From assembly GCA_030435675.1 (NCBI GenBank), contig CM059624.1, positions 10,564,769 to 10,628,768 on the forward strand: a stretch of 64,000 bases of DNA. Direction: 5' to 3'. The notes under the pieces are model-generated. The model was not told the origin of the DNA, did not search any database, and was given only the letters and a program-made list of their open reading frames with translations. The DNA is from Steinernema hermaphroditum. Lineage: Eukaryota > Nematoda > Chromadorea > Rhabditida > Steinernematidae. Shown here piece by piece: positions 11,701-24,500 of this stretch (its first letter is position 1; each line of letters starts with the position of its first letter). The position numbers were made by a program, and so were the translations under genes.

Positions 11701-14470
11701 TCGAAATAGGATTTCGAAAGTCCTCCCATTTTTGGCTTCCACGGGGAGTTCGGGACAACCACGTTGTCAACTTCGTTTCCGAGAATTTCGCTTTGTTTAT
11801 TGGGTCTTTGATGCACTTGCAGAGAAGCCACTTGTTCCAGAAGGGCCTTTTGTGCAGTTGCCAGGCAGGGATTATGTACATTTATAACAGCGAGAATCAG
11901 TGGACTCTAGGACAAAGAACGCCCTTTGTTTAAACGAGATACTCTGCAAAATGTCACCAAAATAGTTCGCGTTTTTTTTTCACAGGGAATTGTCAAAGAG
12001 GCATTCTTTGATTTAACAGGTTATCCGTAGTCTCTGTATGGTTTTTATCAATGTAAGGAGCTTCGAAACGTGAATCCTATAAGTTCATTTTTCTCAGAAG
12101 GAAGACTTACATATCGTAGATACAGACAGCACATCAAATTCTGGTGAACATCTGATCAGGTAGTTCCGGACATGTTGACCTGTATTCGGGGCATAGGGCA
12201 CCAAAGTATGACTTTACAAGACAGATTTTTTATGTTTGTAAATTTCCACCCACATCGTCTTCCTTAAATAGCCGTCTAGACTCTTCCATGCGGAGGCGAC
12301 CCCCAAACACCACCATGGACATTAATTTCTGATTTTCTCACCTTTCCTCGTTGCTGGCTAATCTCCCATTCATGGAGTCAACAAACTCTATCTTGTTTCA
12401 GTCATTACACATGGGTCGTGACGTCCGTCTCCTTACGGGACGCATAAATTTTTAAAGATTCTCTTCAAAAGCCACCTAACTTTCAGGGCTACGGTGCCAC
12501 TTCCATCCTCTCCTAAAATTGACCTTTCTTGCATCCGTCCATTTAGTCCGAACGTGATAAATGTCCGTCATTCCCATCCCAATTTCCTCTTTCACCTTTT
12601 GCATTATTCATGAATCGCATCTATTACGCTTGATTAATTGCCCGTCTGCGTCTTCTTCCTTTCGCGCCATCCTGAGCGATCTTCCCGTGCACTCTCTAGT
12701 TATATCGTTGACGGCGGAAGTGCGTCGTAGTTAGTATTTAGGCGCGCTAATGCCCAGTAGTATACGCGGAATTGCTTCATTTGGGCCTAGGGGCGGGGCC
12801 GGAGTGGACAATGGCCCATCGATTTCGTATATATGTGGGTCCTAATGAGAGTAAGTGACTCATTCGGGGAGGACTCCCCTTCGCCTGGAGGTCCCTATTT
12901 TTAGTTCTGCGCTATTTATAGAAGCGCAATTAGTAGCAGAAGCTTCGTTTTAATCGCCTATTGGCTTCATTTCAGGCGCCTCATGTTGACAACAAGAGGT
13001 AATTGAGACGCTCCTTTGTGCTCAGAGATCTTTCCTATAAATAAAACAGTGCTCTAGTTTAGATGTGCGCGAAGATACTGTAATATCCTTATGTAAATGG
13101 CCACTTAGAGTCTTTTTGGACTAAGAGATCGTTTTGCATTTTCGGAATTTATCACAGAGAGGACCGTGCCACACTGTTGACGGCACAGTAACCAAATGCG
13201 GAAGAGTCCTCTGGTTCCCACCACTTGATCGAAAACAAACGTATCCTCTGTCAATCGCTCCTCAGTCCGTGTACGACTCCCATGGCCCCGGATGCGCCGA
13301 CGCTCCCACCGCTTTAGTGCATTAGCGTTTAGCATCATCACGTGTTCCCCATTTTCGCGGCTCGGCCGGCCACACAGCTGTTCCGTCCGGTCGACAATTG
13401 AAGCGCCACGGCGTGTAAAAATCAACATTTGAGACAATGTGTTGGGCAGTCGTTACGGTAGGTGCACTAAAAACAGCGGAAAATCGTAGCTAGGCGCCTC
13501 TGAATATACGTTCGCAAGCTCGTCAGCGCTAAGAGGCGGAAATTTGGCTTATGACATACATTTAGGAGGTGTATTTTTAGTCGTGAAATTCGATCCTTCC
13601 CTAGCGGCATGCCGCCAGCACAGGACATCCGCTTTTTGATTGATAGGAGCCTTACGTAACACAACCTGCTTGCACAAACAAAATCGAAAGTGCGATTGAA
13701 TGAGTTCAGAAATGATTCTGCAGAGCGCTAATTTTATGTTGTGCTTTACGCATGCTAAAGGACGAGAATTTTCCACCCTCAAGAGAGTGCGCATATTTTC
13801 AAAGTATACGTAAATGCACTCTGTACAAACAGGCAAAAGTCGTATTTTGTGTGTACTTCATTCTAGCATGGAAATATCAGGAAAATCGTTAATTCTAATT
13901 TCGAACTGCCGACCTACTAGCGATACTATAATCCACTTCTAAAGTTCGTTTTTAGGTGTACACTTGTTCAAGAAGAGGGTAGCTTCTACATTAATCTACG
14001 AACGACTTTGAAGTATATTCTAAATCCATGCAGTAAAAATAATTGACTGAAGAATTATTGGTTGAATTATACAGCAGCTGAACAAGCGTCTATTCTGAAT
14101 GACCGCTTCTTTGCAGCACATAAAGTTACAACTTCTGTGTCCTCTTTTTCGGCGCCTCGTAGTCCACTCAATCATCGCCGTTTGCCTTCAAAATTTCGAC
14201 AGTTGTATGTATACGTCGTTCCGGCGGCACTTTTTCATCTCGCAACTATACACACGTATTGCGGCACCATGCGGCTTCTCGGCTGATGAGAGCAAATTTA
14301 CGCCCATTTATTATTCGTTTGCTTGCGGAGGGGCGGATCCCGCCAGGTGTCGCCAGCTCCTCGGCCGCCTCCTCAGCTGTAGACCTGGCGAGAGCGCGTT
14401 TTGTACTTTTGATTGCTCACCGAAAGCCGACCAAATCCGTTCAGAATCGCTTGAAGACGGCCTCTACGCG
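8790..14470. other. Gene-poor stretch between the receptors and the membrane-protein pair
   Basis: Apart from the hairpin at 9217-9280 I see no coding signal here. ORFs at 8878-9241, 10225-10524, 11570-11933, 13105-13437 and 13549-13836 lack ATG starts in a good context, recognisable motifs or splice partners, and several overlap on both strands. A TATATAT near 12828 and an E2F-like TTTCGCGCC near 12661 are isolated. Confidence 0.5.
9217..9280. repeat. Near-perfect long hairpin with CACGTG core
   Basis: Arms 9221-9240 and 9257-9276 are perfect 20-bp inverted repeats (GAGAGCGTCACGTGGCTATA). The pairing extends outward with wobble pairs. An inner TTTAC/GTAAA pair nearly closes the loop, so the whole 64 bases can fold into one stem. 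Each arm carries a CACGTG E-box palindrome. A small foldback element or MITE relic is likely. No ORF covers it convincingly. Confidence 0.9.
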
Positions 14471-14473
14471 CAG

Positions 14474-14512
14474 ATGCCGTCGTTGTGCGTCAGATGGAGC
14501 CTATGTTGCTGA
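14474..14512 (+). promoter_or_regulatory. Upstream ORF overlapping the start of membrane protein A
   Basis: An ATG at 14474 opens a 12-codon frame that ends at 14512, beyond the main ATG at 14494, in a different frame. The minus-strand paralog has the same CGCAGATGCCGTCGT context followed by an 11-codon uORF that also overlaps its main ATG. A scanning ribosome meets this ATG first in both genes, so it could lower translation of the main protein. An unrecognised upstream exon in the main frame is the alternative for the minus copy. In the plus copy an in-frame TGA lies 20 bases before this ATG. Confidence 0.45.
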
Positions 14513-15533
14513 TCATCACTATTCTCATCCTATTCATCTACACCGTCGTGCTGGTTATGTTCTTCATGGGATGGATCACCCTCATTCCGACGATGTGTCA
14601 TCCGAGGAGGGAGGTTCCCTTCAGCCGGGTGCTCAGTCCCAGGAGGAACTCCAAGTTCCACGATCTGGAATCGGTCACTTCAAGGTGAGTAGCAGTTCTT
14701 GTGCCGTCTTTTAAATGGACACTTCGCCTTGCATGCATGAACTATAGAAAGGTTTCCCCCCAGAAGCCTGTCAGAGAAGTCGATTTCTGAGTGGGCACTT
14801 TCAGATAGACGTAAAATCCAATCCTCCAAGACTAGAGAGATTTTTATAAGTCCGTATTTGCGTGAGGTCACACCTAGGCTTCTTTAAATTTTAAAGCCGC
14901 GTGACGCAAAACTAGCCGGATTATCAAGTTTGGCTTTCTAAATTTAGGTGTGACGTCCTCAATTCTGCTTTTTGACACTCGACTTTTAGCATTCAATTTG
15001 TTTTACTTTTACAATGTCTTTAAAGCAGATTTAAGCCTTGCTCTAAGACGCTTATTCAATTGTGGAACTGTTCATGGAAATTCCATTTGCTATTATCAGA
15101 GCTTTCCAGCGATAGTTGGCCTTTCCTCTAAAACACTTATTACAGCTATTTTTACATCCGATAATTTAGAATTCTCATCAACATTTAAATTAATCATGTA
15201 ATCTACCATTTCCCTATTTTTAGCCAATCCCTCGACCTGATCTCACGGAGTCCGGTTCCCTTCGAGCACTCCCACAAACTCTCCCTCGTGAATCTCAAGC
15301 CCGTCCGCTACAACGACTATCTCCACCCGAAATACTCTCTGCCTCCCATCAAGATGGACATCTCTCAGGAGCAGGTACACTATCGGAATCCTTACAGAAG
15401 GGTAATCCCCTCCGTTTAGATGGAGTATGAACGCTACCTCCGCACCCCGATTAGCGCCCTCCGCAGTTCCAAGGAGAAGCTGAACAAGAACGACTCCTAC
15501 GTCATCTCGATTCCCGTGCCGCAGATCTACTGA
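14494..15533 (+). CDS. Single-pass membrane protein A (nematode-type, unrecognised family)
   Basis: Exons 14494-14684, 15224-15374 and 15420-15533 encode 151 residues. Residues about 4-27 are a strong hydrophobic segment (LLIITILILFIYTVVLVMFF), followed by the cysteine-containing motif CHPRREVPFS and a basic, tyrosine- and serine-rich tail (SPRRNSKFHDLE, NDYLHPKYSLPP, MEYERYLRTP). I have no family name for it. With no cleavable signal it is probably a signal-anchor protein with the long tail in the cytosol. The same protein, including both intron positions and a 151-bp middle exon, occurs inverted at 19561-20118. Intron 1 is 539 bp here against 46 bp in the paralog. A polyadenylation signal AATAAA lies at 15714-15719. 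I chose the ATG at 14494; a second Met follows three codons later. Confidence 0.8.
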
Positions 15534-15567
15534 GCACTCCCTCGTCTTTTCTCACAGATTGCTCAAT

Positions 15568-15593
15568 GGGAACGATTCCGTGACATCGTTCCC
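15568..15593 (+). other. Stem-loop in the 3' UTR of membrane protein A
   Basis: GGGAACGAT (15568-15576) pairs perfectly with ATCGTTCCC (15585-15593) around an 8-base loop, 34 bp after the stop codon and upstream of the AATAAA. The paralog on the other strand lacks it. It may be a protein-binding element in the mRNA, or chance. Confidence 0.4.
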
Positions 15594-15719
15594 AGGATCT
15601 TAGTTCAAGGAACGCACACCTCCTCTTTACTCAAATAATGAACTCCACACTCCCAAGAAATCTTTCATGATTCTCTCTTTGTTTGCCAATGGGTATGTAC
15701 ATACGGTATCTCAAATAAA

Positions 15720-18700
15720 ATGATCTTGAACATGGAGTGTTAACATCTGAACCAGTGGGTCTATTTGGCAACGCCATAAAGGTGCGCCCTACGTTCTCTG
15801 GCCACTTTCTTCGGGAGATGAAAGTTCTAGTAGCTGCTCTTAAAGAAACCGTTGCATAAACACACAGCACGACCCCTTTCCGCTATATTTACAGTGCACC
15901 CAGTCAGCTTTCTGCATGACCTAAATGCACTTTCCTAATGGAAAGCGAGCTTAATCTATAAAAACCGAAATATTCAGCAAATAGCTAAATTTTCTACATA
16001 TTTATGCACTCGTTTTGCATGCGTTTTTTCTGTGAGAACTTGCACTTTTGGAGAGACTACGCACAATGTATCCAGGATTAGTGCTTTCAGAAGAAACTAA
16101 ATAATTTATCGGCTTTTGTTTGCATAGGAGAAGAAACTTATTTCCGCGTTCCATCCATCTTGATCATAAATCACAATCTAATTTTATCGCAGCTCCAAAT
16201 GTGTTCTATGAAATGCGCAGCCCTACCCTCCTCGCCGGTCAGGTGACTCACAACTCTTTAATTATGTTAATGGATTACGTAGGCCGTCGATGTGTTGCGC
16301 ATTGGTCAAAAATTCCATTAGCACCGCACACCCACCTATTTGGAGAACGCCATCGGCTTGACTCTGAAACTTTGAAACATTTTTTACAACAGCTGCACTT
16401 CCTCTTTGTCAGTTTTTTGGGGGGTTTTGAGTTTATCTCTTGAATATATCGGAGCTGAAGACGGCGATCCCGAATCAATAGAGGCGCAGGCGGTGGAGCA
16501 CAGCGAACGGAACGAAAAGCCGTCTTCGGCGATAGAGGCGCGGATCCCAATCTTCGGTTTGACTGGCGGCGTAGTCGTCGCAGTTCGGTCGGTCCCGACT
16601 GACCGATTGAGTAATTCAACAATATAAAATGCACAACAAAAGATGAAAGCTTAATATCGTCAAGTTTCGAGTTTCAGGACTTCTGTGAGCTAGGGCTACT
16701 TGATAGGTCGTGTACGACCGTTCACTCCGCTCATTCGATGAACCTCAGAGGAAGAGCTACATGGTGGATGACCCGACCAATTGCTTGGGAAAAAATGAAC
16801 CGTCTAACTGTGTCACCCATTTTTACACTCACAGGACACGATCCCATGAATAATTTTTGTCCTTAGACAGTCAAAGTGCGCTAAAGATGAACCACTTTTC
16901 ACTGAATGTGAATAATTCAAAAAAGACATTAAGAAGACCTACTTCTATACATAAGGAACTAATTTTTTTAAACATTCGAATTTAGTCATAAAAGGATCTT
17001 CGATGTGTTCTGCCCAGCAGACAAGGCTGATTTTAGAACGACCGGCGGTTGAATAATCGCGCCTATTTTTGAAAACAAGCTTTTCAGAGGTTCGGAAATG
17101 GCATTAATAATCAAGTGCTCAGCGACGACGGGGAGTTCTCTGAATAAGAAAAAACGTCAGGGATCGTGTTTCTCAATCTGACTGTTTTTGGGGACCATCT
17201 ACGGTCCACTGTGACAGACAAGCGATGTGCTTTTGATTCCGAACCCAGGTGATGTCCGTTCGTCTGGTTAGCACTGTTACATACACTTTGTTTCGGAGAC
17301 TAGTATTTCTAGAGAGTTTTGGTACAATGAATTATGTATAGACATCATTGAACTATACTTAGAAAGCCTATTCAGTAGCGTCACCATTTTTAAAGAGGGA
17401 AAACATTAATAATTCAATATGTCGCAGACAGAACTGTGCATACGATAAGGAAGGTTTAATAATAGTATACACATTCCTAAAATTTGGCTAGCCGACTGAA
17501 AAATAACGATTAATTATTCAGCGGCTCGCCAGTTTTACCAAACATGTTTTGTTAAGGAAACCATGTATATTTGTTGCAAAAACGGGGGCTTCTGCAGAAT
17601 TAACCTTGTTCAGCCATAACAACGGCCGAAAATAGCAACAGTGTGATCGATGTAAATAAGATTTGAATCGTTGTTTTTCGAATGACGTCGTCAGACGACG
17701 GGGAACCCAGGCTTGCACGGACGACATTTAAGGTTTGTTTACATTCCATTGTTTACGGAGTCGCTCGCGTTTGCCGACAGACGCCAAAATCGCTTTGCAC
17801 TTCGAGGGGTTTATCTCAATCTATTATCTATTTGAGGGATCATCTATTTCAACGATAAAATATGGAACAACTCTTTCATTTTGTTTCATTTACTCTTGAA
17901 TCAAGATATCTCATAATGTACAAAGAAGAACCATAGATCACCATAGTCGTTGGTTCTCTTCTGTCTTCGTTCAACGACGTCGGACTTGAAGATAACTGCC
18001 ACATCAGTGTGCCCGATCACGACTTTCACGACTTTACTTCATGAATCAAAGGCGTTACGCCTTGCATGACACCAATTAATAGACAACAGAGGATATCACT
18101 TGTAGACGGCTTCATTCCTGGCGCGGCGTTGATGTCGAACCGGTGGTAGACGGCGCGCTTCACGGGGCATCTGGGAATGGGCGAAACTCCAGAAATGGCG
18201 GTCGAACTTCTTCTTCTCGGGGCGTTTGAGGAGGCTTCTGCGTCAGAGGGGGCTTCTGAGCTCGCATCTGCTACGGAGAGATGAGTCCGTGGTTCGGGGG
18301 TTGCGTCTTCCTCAGTATTGGTGTCCTCAGAGCGTCAGCGACCTTCGGGATGACATCTCACGCAGCGTCGGGCGTCGGATTTCTGGCGTCGGACATCTTG
18401 TTGTCAGCGGTGGTGGGACTACGTCTTCCGGGTGTCCCAATTCCCTCTGGAAGCCGGAACACTCACAACTGCCACAGGGTTTGCTGTCTGACCAGCCCGA
18501 CGCTCAGAGAGCGACCGGAGGGACCGACCGCTCGCCACCGCGACACGAGTGAGACTCGATCACGACTAACACAAAATTCGCCTGAAATAACTCTTATTAT
18601 TGCATAATAATAACTCCAACGCGATACTGGTTCATTTATGATTAGTGTTTCCCGGAAGTTGCGTGTAATTTCGAAATCGACGTTTGGAAAAGAGAGTGAC

Positions 18701-19555
18701 GAAAATGCTTATCTGAAATACCAAAAGCTGACGTATATGTTATTTATATCCACGCAAAATTTATGTAAAATGTGACATTATGTTGACCATGCTAAGTCGA
18801 TTTTCTGAACAATACGACAAGTAATTGGCTGCGTTTTTTTATTTGCATCTAGTACAGAATGCTAGAAAGATTTCCGTAAGCTCGAAGGTCGTAAACAGGG
18901 ACTCAATCATCCTCACTGTTCTGCTTTGGCACCTGTCAGAAACAAAATGTGACGTATGGGCACAATTGTTCATAGTTTTTACTATATGTTTACTATAGTC
19001 GACAATCGCAAAAAAAATGCACTACAGCAACTTAGAAGTGGGGTGAGCCGTTGCAGAACACTTCAGCTCAAATAACCGCCTCTTCTTTGGCCACCACTTT
19101 GGCTCAAAACTGTACACGCCAATTTACACGTTTATCCTTACCAATCAACGGCCTTACGGCGTCTTATAAGCACAGAAGGGCACTGTATTATACCGTGGTC
19201 ACCGGTCTTCTTTCGGCATAATGCGAAGCTTCGGAACGACTTTGTGATCATTGTGTCAATAACGACGGCCAAGACCGATCGCTCACTCAACTCATTCTTA
19301 AGAGAGCGAACGACTGATCATCATTAGCACAAATGAAAGACCCTCAGAATTGTACAGTGCATATCCAAACGTTCTCCATTTCTCTGCGCCACTGCTGTAC
19401 ACGTAGTTATATACCGTTTTATTATTTCCATAAAATAATAAGTATCACAATGTACATTATTGCGTCCCAAAGGGGCAAAAGGCATTTGGCGTTGCAGCTG
19501 AGTTGCAGCATTAAATAGATGAGGAGATATGTTTGTGTGTGAGTGGTTGACACGT
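15720..19555. other. Region between the two convergent membrane-protein genes
   Basis: About 3.8 kb separates the convergent paralogs. It is mostly AT-rich with no repeat I can see, except for a GC-rich part at 18100-18550. That part carries the candidate minus-strand exon at 18026-18334 and overlapping plus-strand ORFs. Nothing else has coding character. Confidence 0.4.
18026..18334 (-). CDS. Possible unannotated exon, function unknown
   Basis: A 102-codon open frame ends in TGA at 18026-18028. It reads as a plausible protein: an acidic start (EEDATPEP), a serine/alanine-rich part, then RRRSS, CPVKRAVYHRFDIN and a short hydrophobic tail. It has no ATG. A good start (AACAAGATGTCC) lies about 80 bp upstream on the minus strand, but joining its 12-codon frame would need a 36-nt intron with a poor acceptor and a phase that does not fit. 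It could be a real 3' exon, a decayed gene, or a GC-rich chance ORF. Confidence 0.25.
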   Translation of the reverse strand, partial: RSEDTNTEEDATPEPRTHLSVADASSEAPSDAEASSNAPRRRSSTAISGVSPIPRCPVKRAVYHRFDINAAPGMKPSTSDILCCLLIGVMQGVTPLIHEVKS

Positions 19556-19560
19556 GAGGA

Positions 19561-20118
19561 TCAAACGACGTAGGGCACGGCGACCGGCATCTCGGGAATC
19601 TCGATGACCACCTGGTCGGACGCCTTGTCGAGCTTCTCTTTCGAACTCCGATGCGCTCGGATCGGTGTTCGGAGGAATCTCTCGTACTCCATCTGAGAAT
19701 CATTCTATTAAGTGGCTGGATGGTGAGAATAGAGCGTACCTGCTGTTGTGTGACGTCGATCTTCATGGGTGGTAAAGAGTACTTGGGGTGGAGGTAGTCG
19801 TTGTATCTCATGGGTTTCAGATTCACGAGCGACAGTTTGTGAGTGTCCTCGAAGGGAAGTGGACTTCTTGAAGCGCCGTCGAGGGACTGACTGAAGAAGG
19901 GCTCATCAAGGCATCTGATGTGGGTCGCCATCCTACCTCGAGGACATGGATTCGATGTCGTTGAATCGGGTGTTCCTCCTTGGACTCTTCACGGAGCTGA
20001 AAGGTACCTCGCGGCGAGGATGGCACATGTTGGGAATCATCGTGCACCAGCCCATGAAGAAGAAGATTAGCACCAGAGTGTAGATGAATAGAACACAGAT
20101 CGTGACGATTAGGAACAT
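19561..20118 (-). CDS. Single-pass membrane protein B (inverted paralog of A)
   Basis: Exons on the minus strand are 19937-20118, 19740-19890 and 19561-19692, encoding 154 residues. It mirrors membrane protein A: a hydrophobic segment (FLIVTICVLFIYTLVLIFFF), MCHPRREVPFS, SPRRNTRFNDIES, KLSLVNLKP, NDYLHPKYSLPP and MEYERFLRTP. The tail differs at the very end. Intron positions and phases are identical and the middle exon is 151 bp in both. The first in-frame ATG just before the membrane segment is at 20118. Upstream, TTGCCTTTCAG at 20178-20188 is a good acceptor, either for a spliced leader or for a missing 5' exon. If the latter, the protein would gain about 20 residues (ADAVVVSDAF). A predicted signal-anchor orientation is inference. 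Confidence 0.8.
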
Positions 20119-23100
20119 AAAGGCGTCCGAAACGACGACGGCATCTGCGCGAGGAGAACGTGCGGATTCTGGATTCTGAAAGGCAAAGAGAAGATTAATA
20201 GTTCTCCTTGGTCGTAAGTGCGCCTTGCGGAGAATAAATTGCAAAAACTATTAGCGAGTTTATTGCTGTGCCGCGGGACATTCACGTCGATCGACTTTTA
20301 GGGTCGAATTACGGGCGTCCACCTGTGGAGGACGCCCAAGAGTGAGTGTTCGTGATTGGACCGATTGTCTTCGGGCAGACGAGAAGCTCGGAGAACAGTA
20401 AAACAATAAAGCGACAAGTGCAAATGGCAATTAGTCCAGGTGGAAGCAAGGTCAGGTACGGTAGACCGGTGTTTACACTTTGGAAACCCGTAATTTGAAG
20501 AAAATCCAAGGAATTCACATAAAGGGAGCCGAAGGTGGAGCAGAATCTTGACGGAAGGGCATCTCTCAACGACCTTAGTGTAAACAACTGTTTGTTGAGA
20601 TGCATGTTTACGAGTTTACGAGTTTATTTCTCGTATCTAAGGCTTACGTATCTTGAGATGCATGAGTGATTGGAATTGGAAACATATCTCATGAATCTCT
20701 AGGTGGGCTGAAAGTAAGCAAGGGTTGTTGTGAGAGGTCCTTATCCAGCACACTAATAAGGGATGTAAATGTTCCTCAACAGTCACTCTACTGAATGAAA
20801 TATCTCCGTTCAGTTTCCTCATAAACTGGATACCACACATTTCCGATACGATACATCGAAAGGAATAGTCTGGCTTCGAAAATAGAACGGAAAGCGTCTT
20901 AAAGCGGACGTCAAAACTGGCTAAGCCGCGAGCACTTCCCACTTTAGAGGCATTATTTCCACGGAAACGCGTCGCCGATCCTCTCACGGAGCGGATCTAT
21001 GGAAACGGAACGCGAATGGAGGTCCGATCAGCCACGCGCACGCGGAACACATGGCCGCCCGGAGAATTCGATAAATCACTTAAACAACAACATTTGCGTT
21101 GGAAGTCGTTTGGTAATCGCGATCACTTAGACTCCGCGCCGCCGCGGGCCTACGCAAAATCTCGGCCAAGCAGTGGGTTCTAATGAGCACCGCCGAACGA
21201 CCGTAGTTCGAAGGAAATGGGCGCCAAAGTGGAGAATTGGGTGGTGCGGAAAAAGCGAACTTATGCATTCGGTTGGCCATGGCAATGATAGTTGGAAGCT
21301 TCGGCGAATGATTAATTTGCCATGAGATGGAAACATGCGCGTTGGTGAGAAGGGGGAGGGGGGAAGGCACAAATCAGTCGAGAGTGGATCAGGGAATATT
21401 TCATGGCGTGACCTGAATCATGCATGAATCTAGGTGATGTGGGCTTGCATGATCTAGGCATCAATGTAAACACGAACGCGGAAACGAACGGGCATGATGT
21501 CGGTGCTTAGAGCATGTCTTAAGTGGATTTTCAGAGGATTGTGAAAAGCCAAAGCAGGATCTGTAAACTTCCGAACATGACCAAGACATGGAAGAACATG
21601 AAACAAAGTGGTAGAAGCTGAAAGGAACGTCCTGTAGACGATCTAAGTGAAATTAGGACTTCAAATTAGGACACATATTATCTCTTTCCTCAATGTTCGA
21701 TCGCATCAAAACAGATATATCAACAAGTGGAGATCGTTCTGTCTTTCACGGCTAATATTCTGCCACGAATCAGCCAACGTCAGTTCGATCTTTGTCCTCT
21801 CAGATGGTCTTCCTTCTTGGAACAAAGCAACTTTTAATGGTCATCACTAGCGACTCTTTCAGATGCATTTCAGAACAACACTTCTGTGGATCTTCGTCGC
21901 AAGCACGATTAATAGTAGATGAGTCTACGGAAGATAGCAAATATTCAAGCGGGTCACGAGAGCACAACTCGGCTTCTGGGGGATCGTCGCGGGACCAGAT
22001 GTTGTGGCGGGGAGGAGAAGCAGCTGGAGTGATAAACACGTTTGTCATTAGGCCAGACGGTTTAAAACTTGTGCGATGGGGGGTGATTGACAGAAGCCGG
22101 AGTGAGTCGTTCGGCTCGTAGACGGCGCGTGTCCGATTTTGAGAAAAAAGGCGGAGAGTTGAAAAGCCGAAAAAAGATGGAAGTGTCGGGAGGAGAGGGA
22201 AGAGGTCCGTCGGAATATGAGCCGATGCAGATTTTAAAAGAACAATTCCAAGGCAATTATATTGAATGCATTGATAAGTCTTTTTCTTTCATTTTCTGTG
22301 CAAGTTTCTGGGCACCTCCATGGGGTCCCCGCCGGAGCTTGCACAGGAGCCTTTTTCCGGGATTCAATCTTACAATGAAAGTGGATCGGCTAGCGAAGTG
22401 CACCCATGAGATGCGACTTGAACTTGAATCCATTGAAATGCATCTAACGTCTAAAGGCCAACATGAATATTTCAGTGCTGCAGACAGTCCACAATCCACT
22501 TATATTTCGCACTTCGGAAATTACATTAAACATGCAAAGCCGAAATAATGTACTGGCGTTCTGCACCAAACACTTGGAAATGCTCTGAGATTCAAATAAA
22601 CACTTCACAGATTTAATCCCATTGCAGCCGTTGGAAAAGGAAAGGTCAAAAGAGGAAGGAGAAATGATGACTTCCCTTTTTCGCGCTCCACAAACATAAA
22701 TCCAACTCCAGTATGCTATTCCAGCAGAGAATCCGTAGAAAACAGCCCAGACACATTCGTACCGCGCCATAATTACACCCCAGTGCGTACATTTTATGGC
22801 CGAAGCTCAAAAGTGCCCGTCAGCGGACACTCCTCAGACTCGCCATTACTCGATTATTCAGTCCAAAAATATCTTTTTACTCCCACTCCCAAATCCACGA
22901 TTTGCCCCTCAGAAGATTTATGCTTAGCATAGATCACCACAGCGTCACATTAATCCACTTTGGCACTGACCAGCACGGCACATCTGCTGTCCATCCGATG
23001 GCCATCACATTATTATGATTTTCTGATGGACATAAAAGTGATAGCTTCCGTTGGTTTTGTTGAGTTTACACTGCTTCTGTGGGGTCCCACAGAGATCGGA

Positions 23101-24500
23101 AGATGCCTTCGACGAAAGGTCGAAAGGTTTACGCGCTAATCACGACTAATACACGTTTGGAACACCCTCAAAAAAGGCACACATCACGTCGATTGCGAAG
23201 AAGCCCGCAAGATCGCCGGAAGGCGGCGATCGTCTTCCGTGTCGAAAGAGGAGCGGAAAAGCGTTCGGAGGAGGTGACGTCGAATTTACGTGAAAAGCTT
23301 CTTATTTTGAGGCGGCTTAGAGTCACGATGGACGAGCGATGCTACTGGAGTGACTCATACGAACGGATGAGCCTCCAAAGCCGCGATGACAAACGCTATT
23401 ATTCAACTCAAATCCGTCCGTCGAGTCCTGAGTAACAGTAAGAACAGCCTCAGACTCTTTCTCAGATCATAACTCTGTTGTTCGGCATCCGAGGATTAGA
23501 CGAACTGGAATGCAACGCTCGCAATTTCTGTTTAGTCAAAAAAAGTGACTAGATTAATGAAATGTGGGCGCCGATCTAAAACAAAACACTTGAGCCGTCA
23601 GAATTCCCTGAACGATCAAGGATGATCAATTTTAGCACCTCCTGCAAAAGTTGCGAACGCTTCGGTTGTTATAAATAGCGATTTAAATTCTGAAGTGAAA
23701 AAGATCAAGGATCACCTTATACATAAGGATGATTCGAAACGATATTGTATGTCAATCGACAACGTTGCTTGTTCAACCTTTATGTTCTTTTGATTGCACC
23801 GAACATCTGGTTATGAGTGTATCGAAGAAATATTACTTTCTGCAGTAAAATATCAACAACAACGGTACAGATGTTTACTGTATAGAGAGCCTGTCCGAGC
23901 AATTAAAGCGCAGAGCACAATATTCAGGCAGGCGGTAGTTGAAGTGATTGCTCATGAGAGTTCCACAAAGTTTAGACTGTGGGAGGGTGCACTCCAGCCT
24001 CTCAAAATCAAAGCTCGGTTCATTTCATAGAACAACTGTATAAAAATATGCTGGTCCTCTGGATATTTCCACTATGACTGTAACGATACGATGATGACTG
24101 AACTAACACAATGATCTTAAAAAGTGGTGAGCAGACTACAGTATCCAGCCAGCCAAGTCACAAGGTGATTAGACGCCCAGAAGGGCCAAACAAAAACCAA
24201 AACAAGCTGCAAATAAACGCGTCGACAATTAGCGCCGAAGCTCTCCTCTGCACTGATTGATGGGATGAGTCTGGCCTAACTCCTTCTTCACGTTGTGCGC
24301 TCAAAAAGAGCACGTAGTCGCGGCGGTCGCCAATCAACTTTAGCAAAAAGTTTGGGCTAATGAGTCCGAACGTTAATTAATCGTTTCCGCGATCGCCCGC
24401 GCTTTGCACTTTCCGTTCGGAAAAACTTTATGTGGGCCTGGGAGAGCCGATCGCCTAAGCAGTTTCTGATCGCAAACGACCATTTTTAATTGCCCAACTT

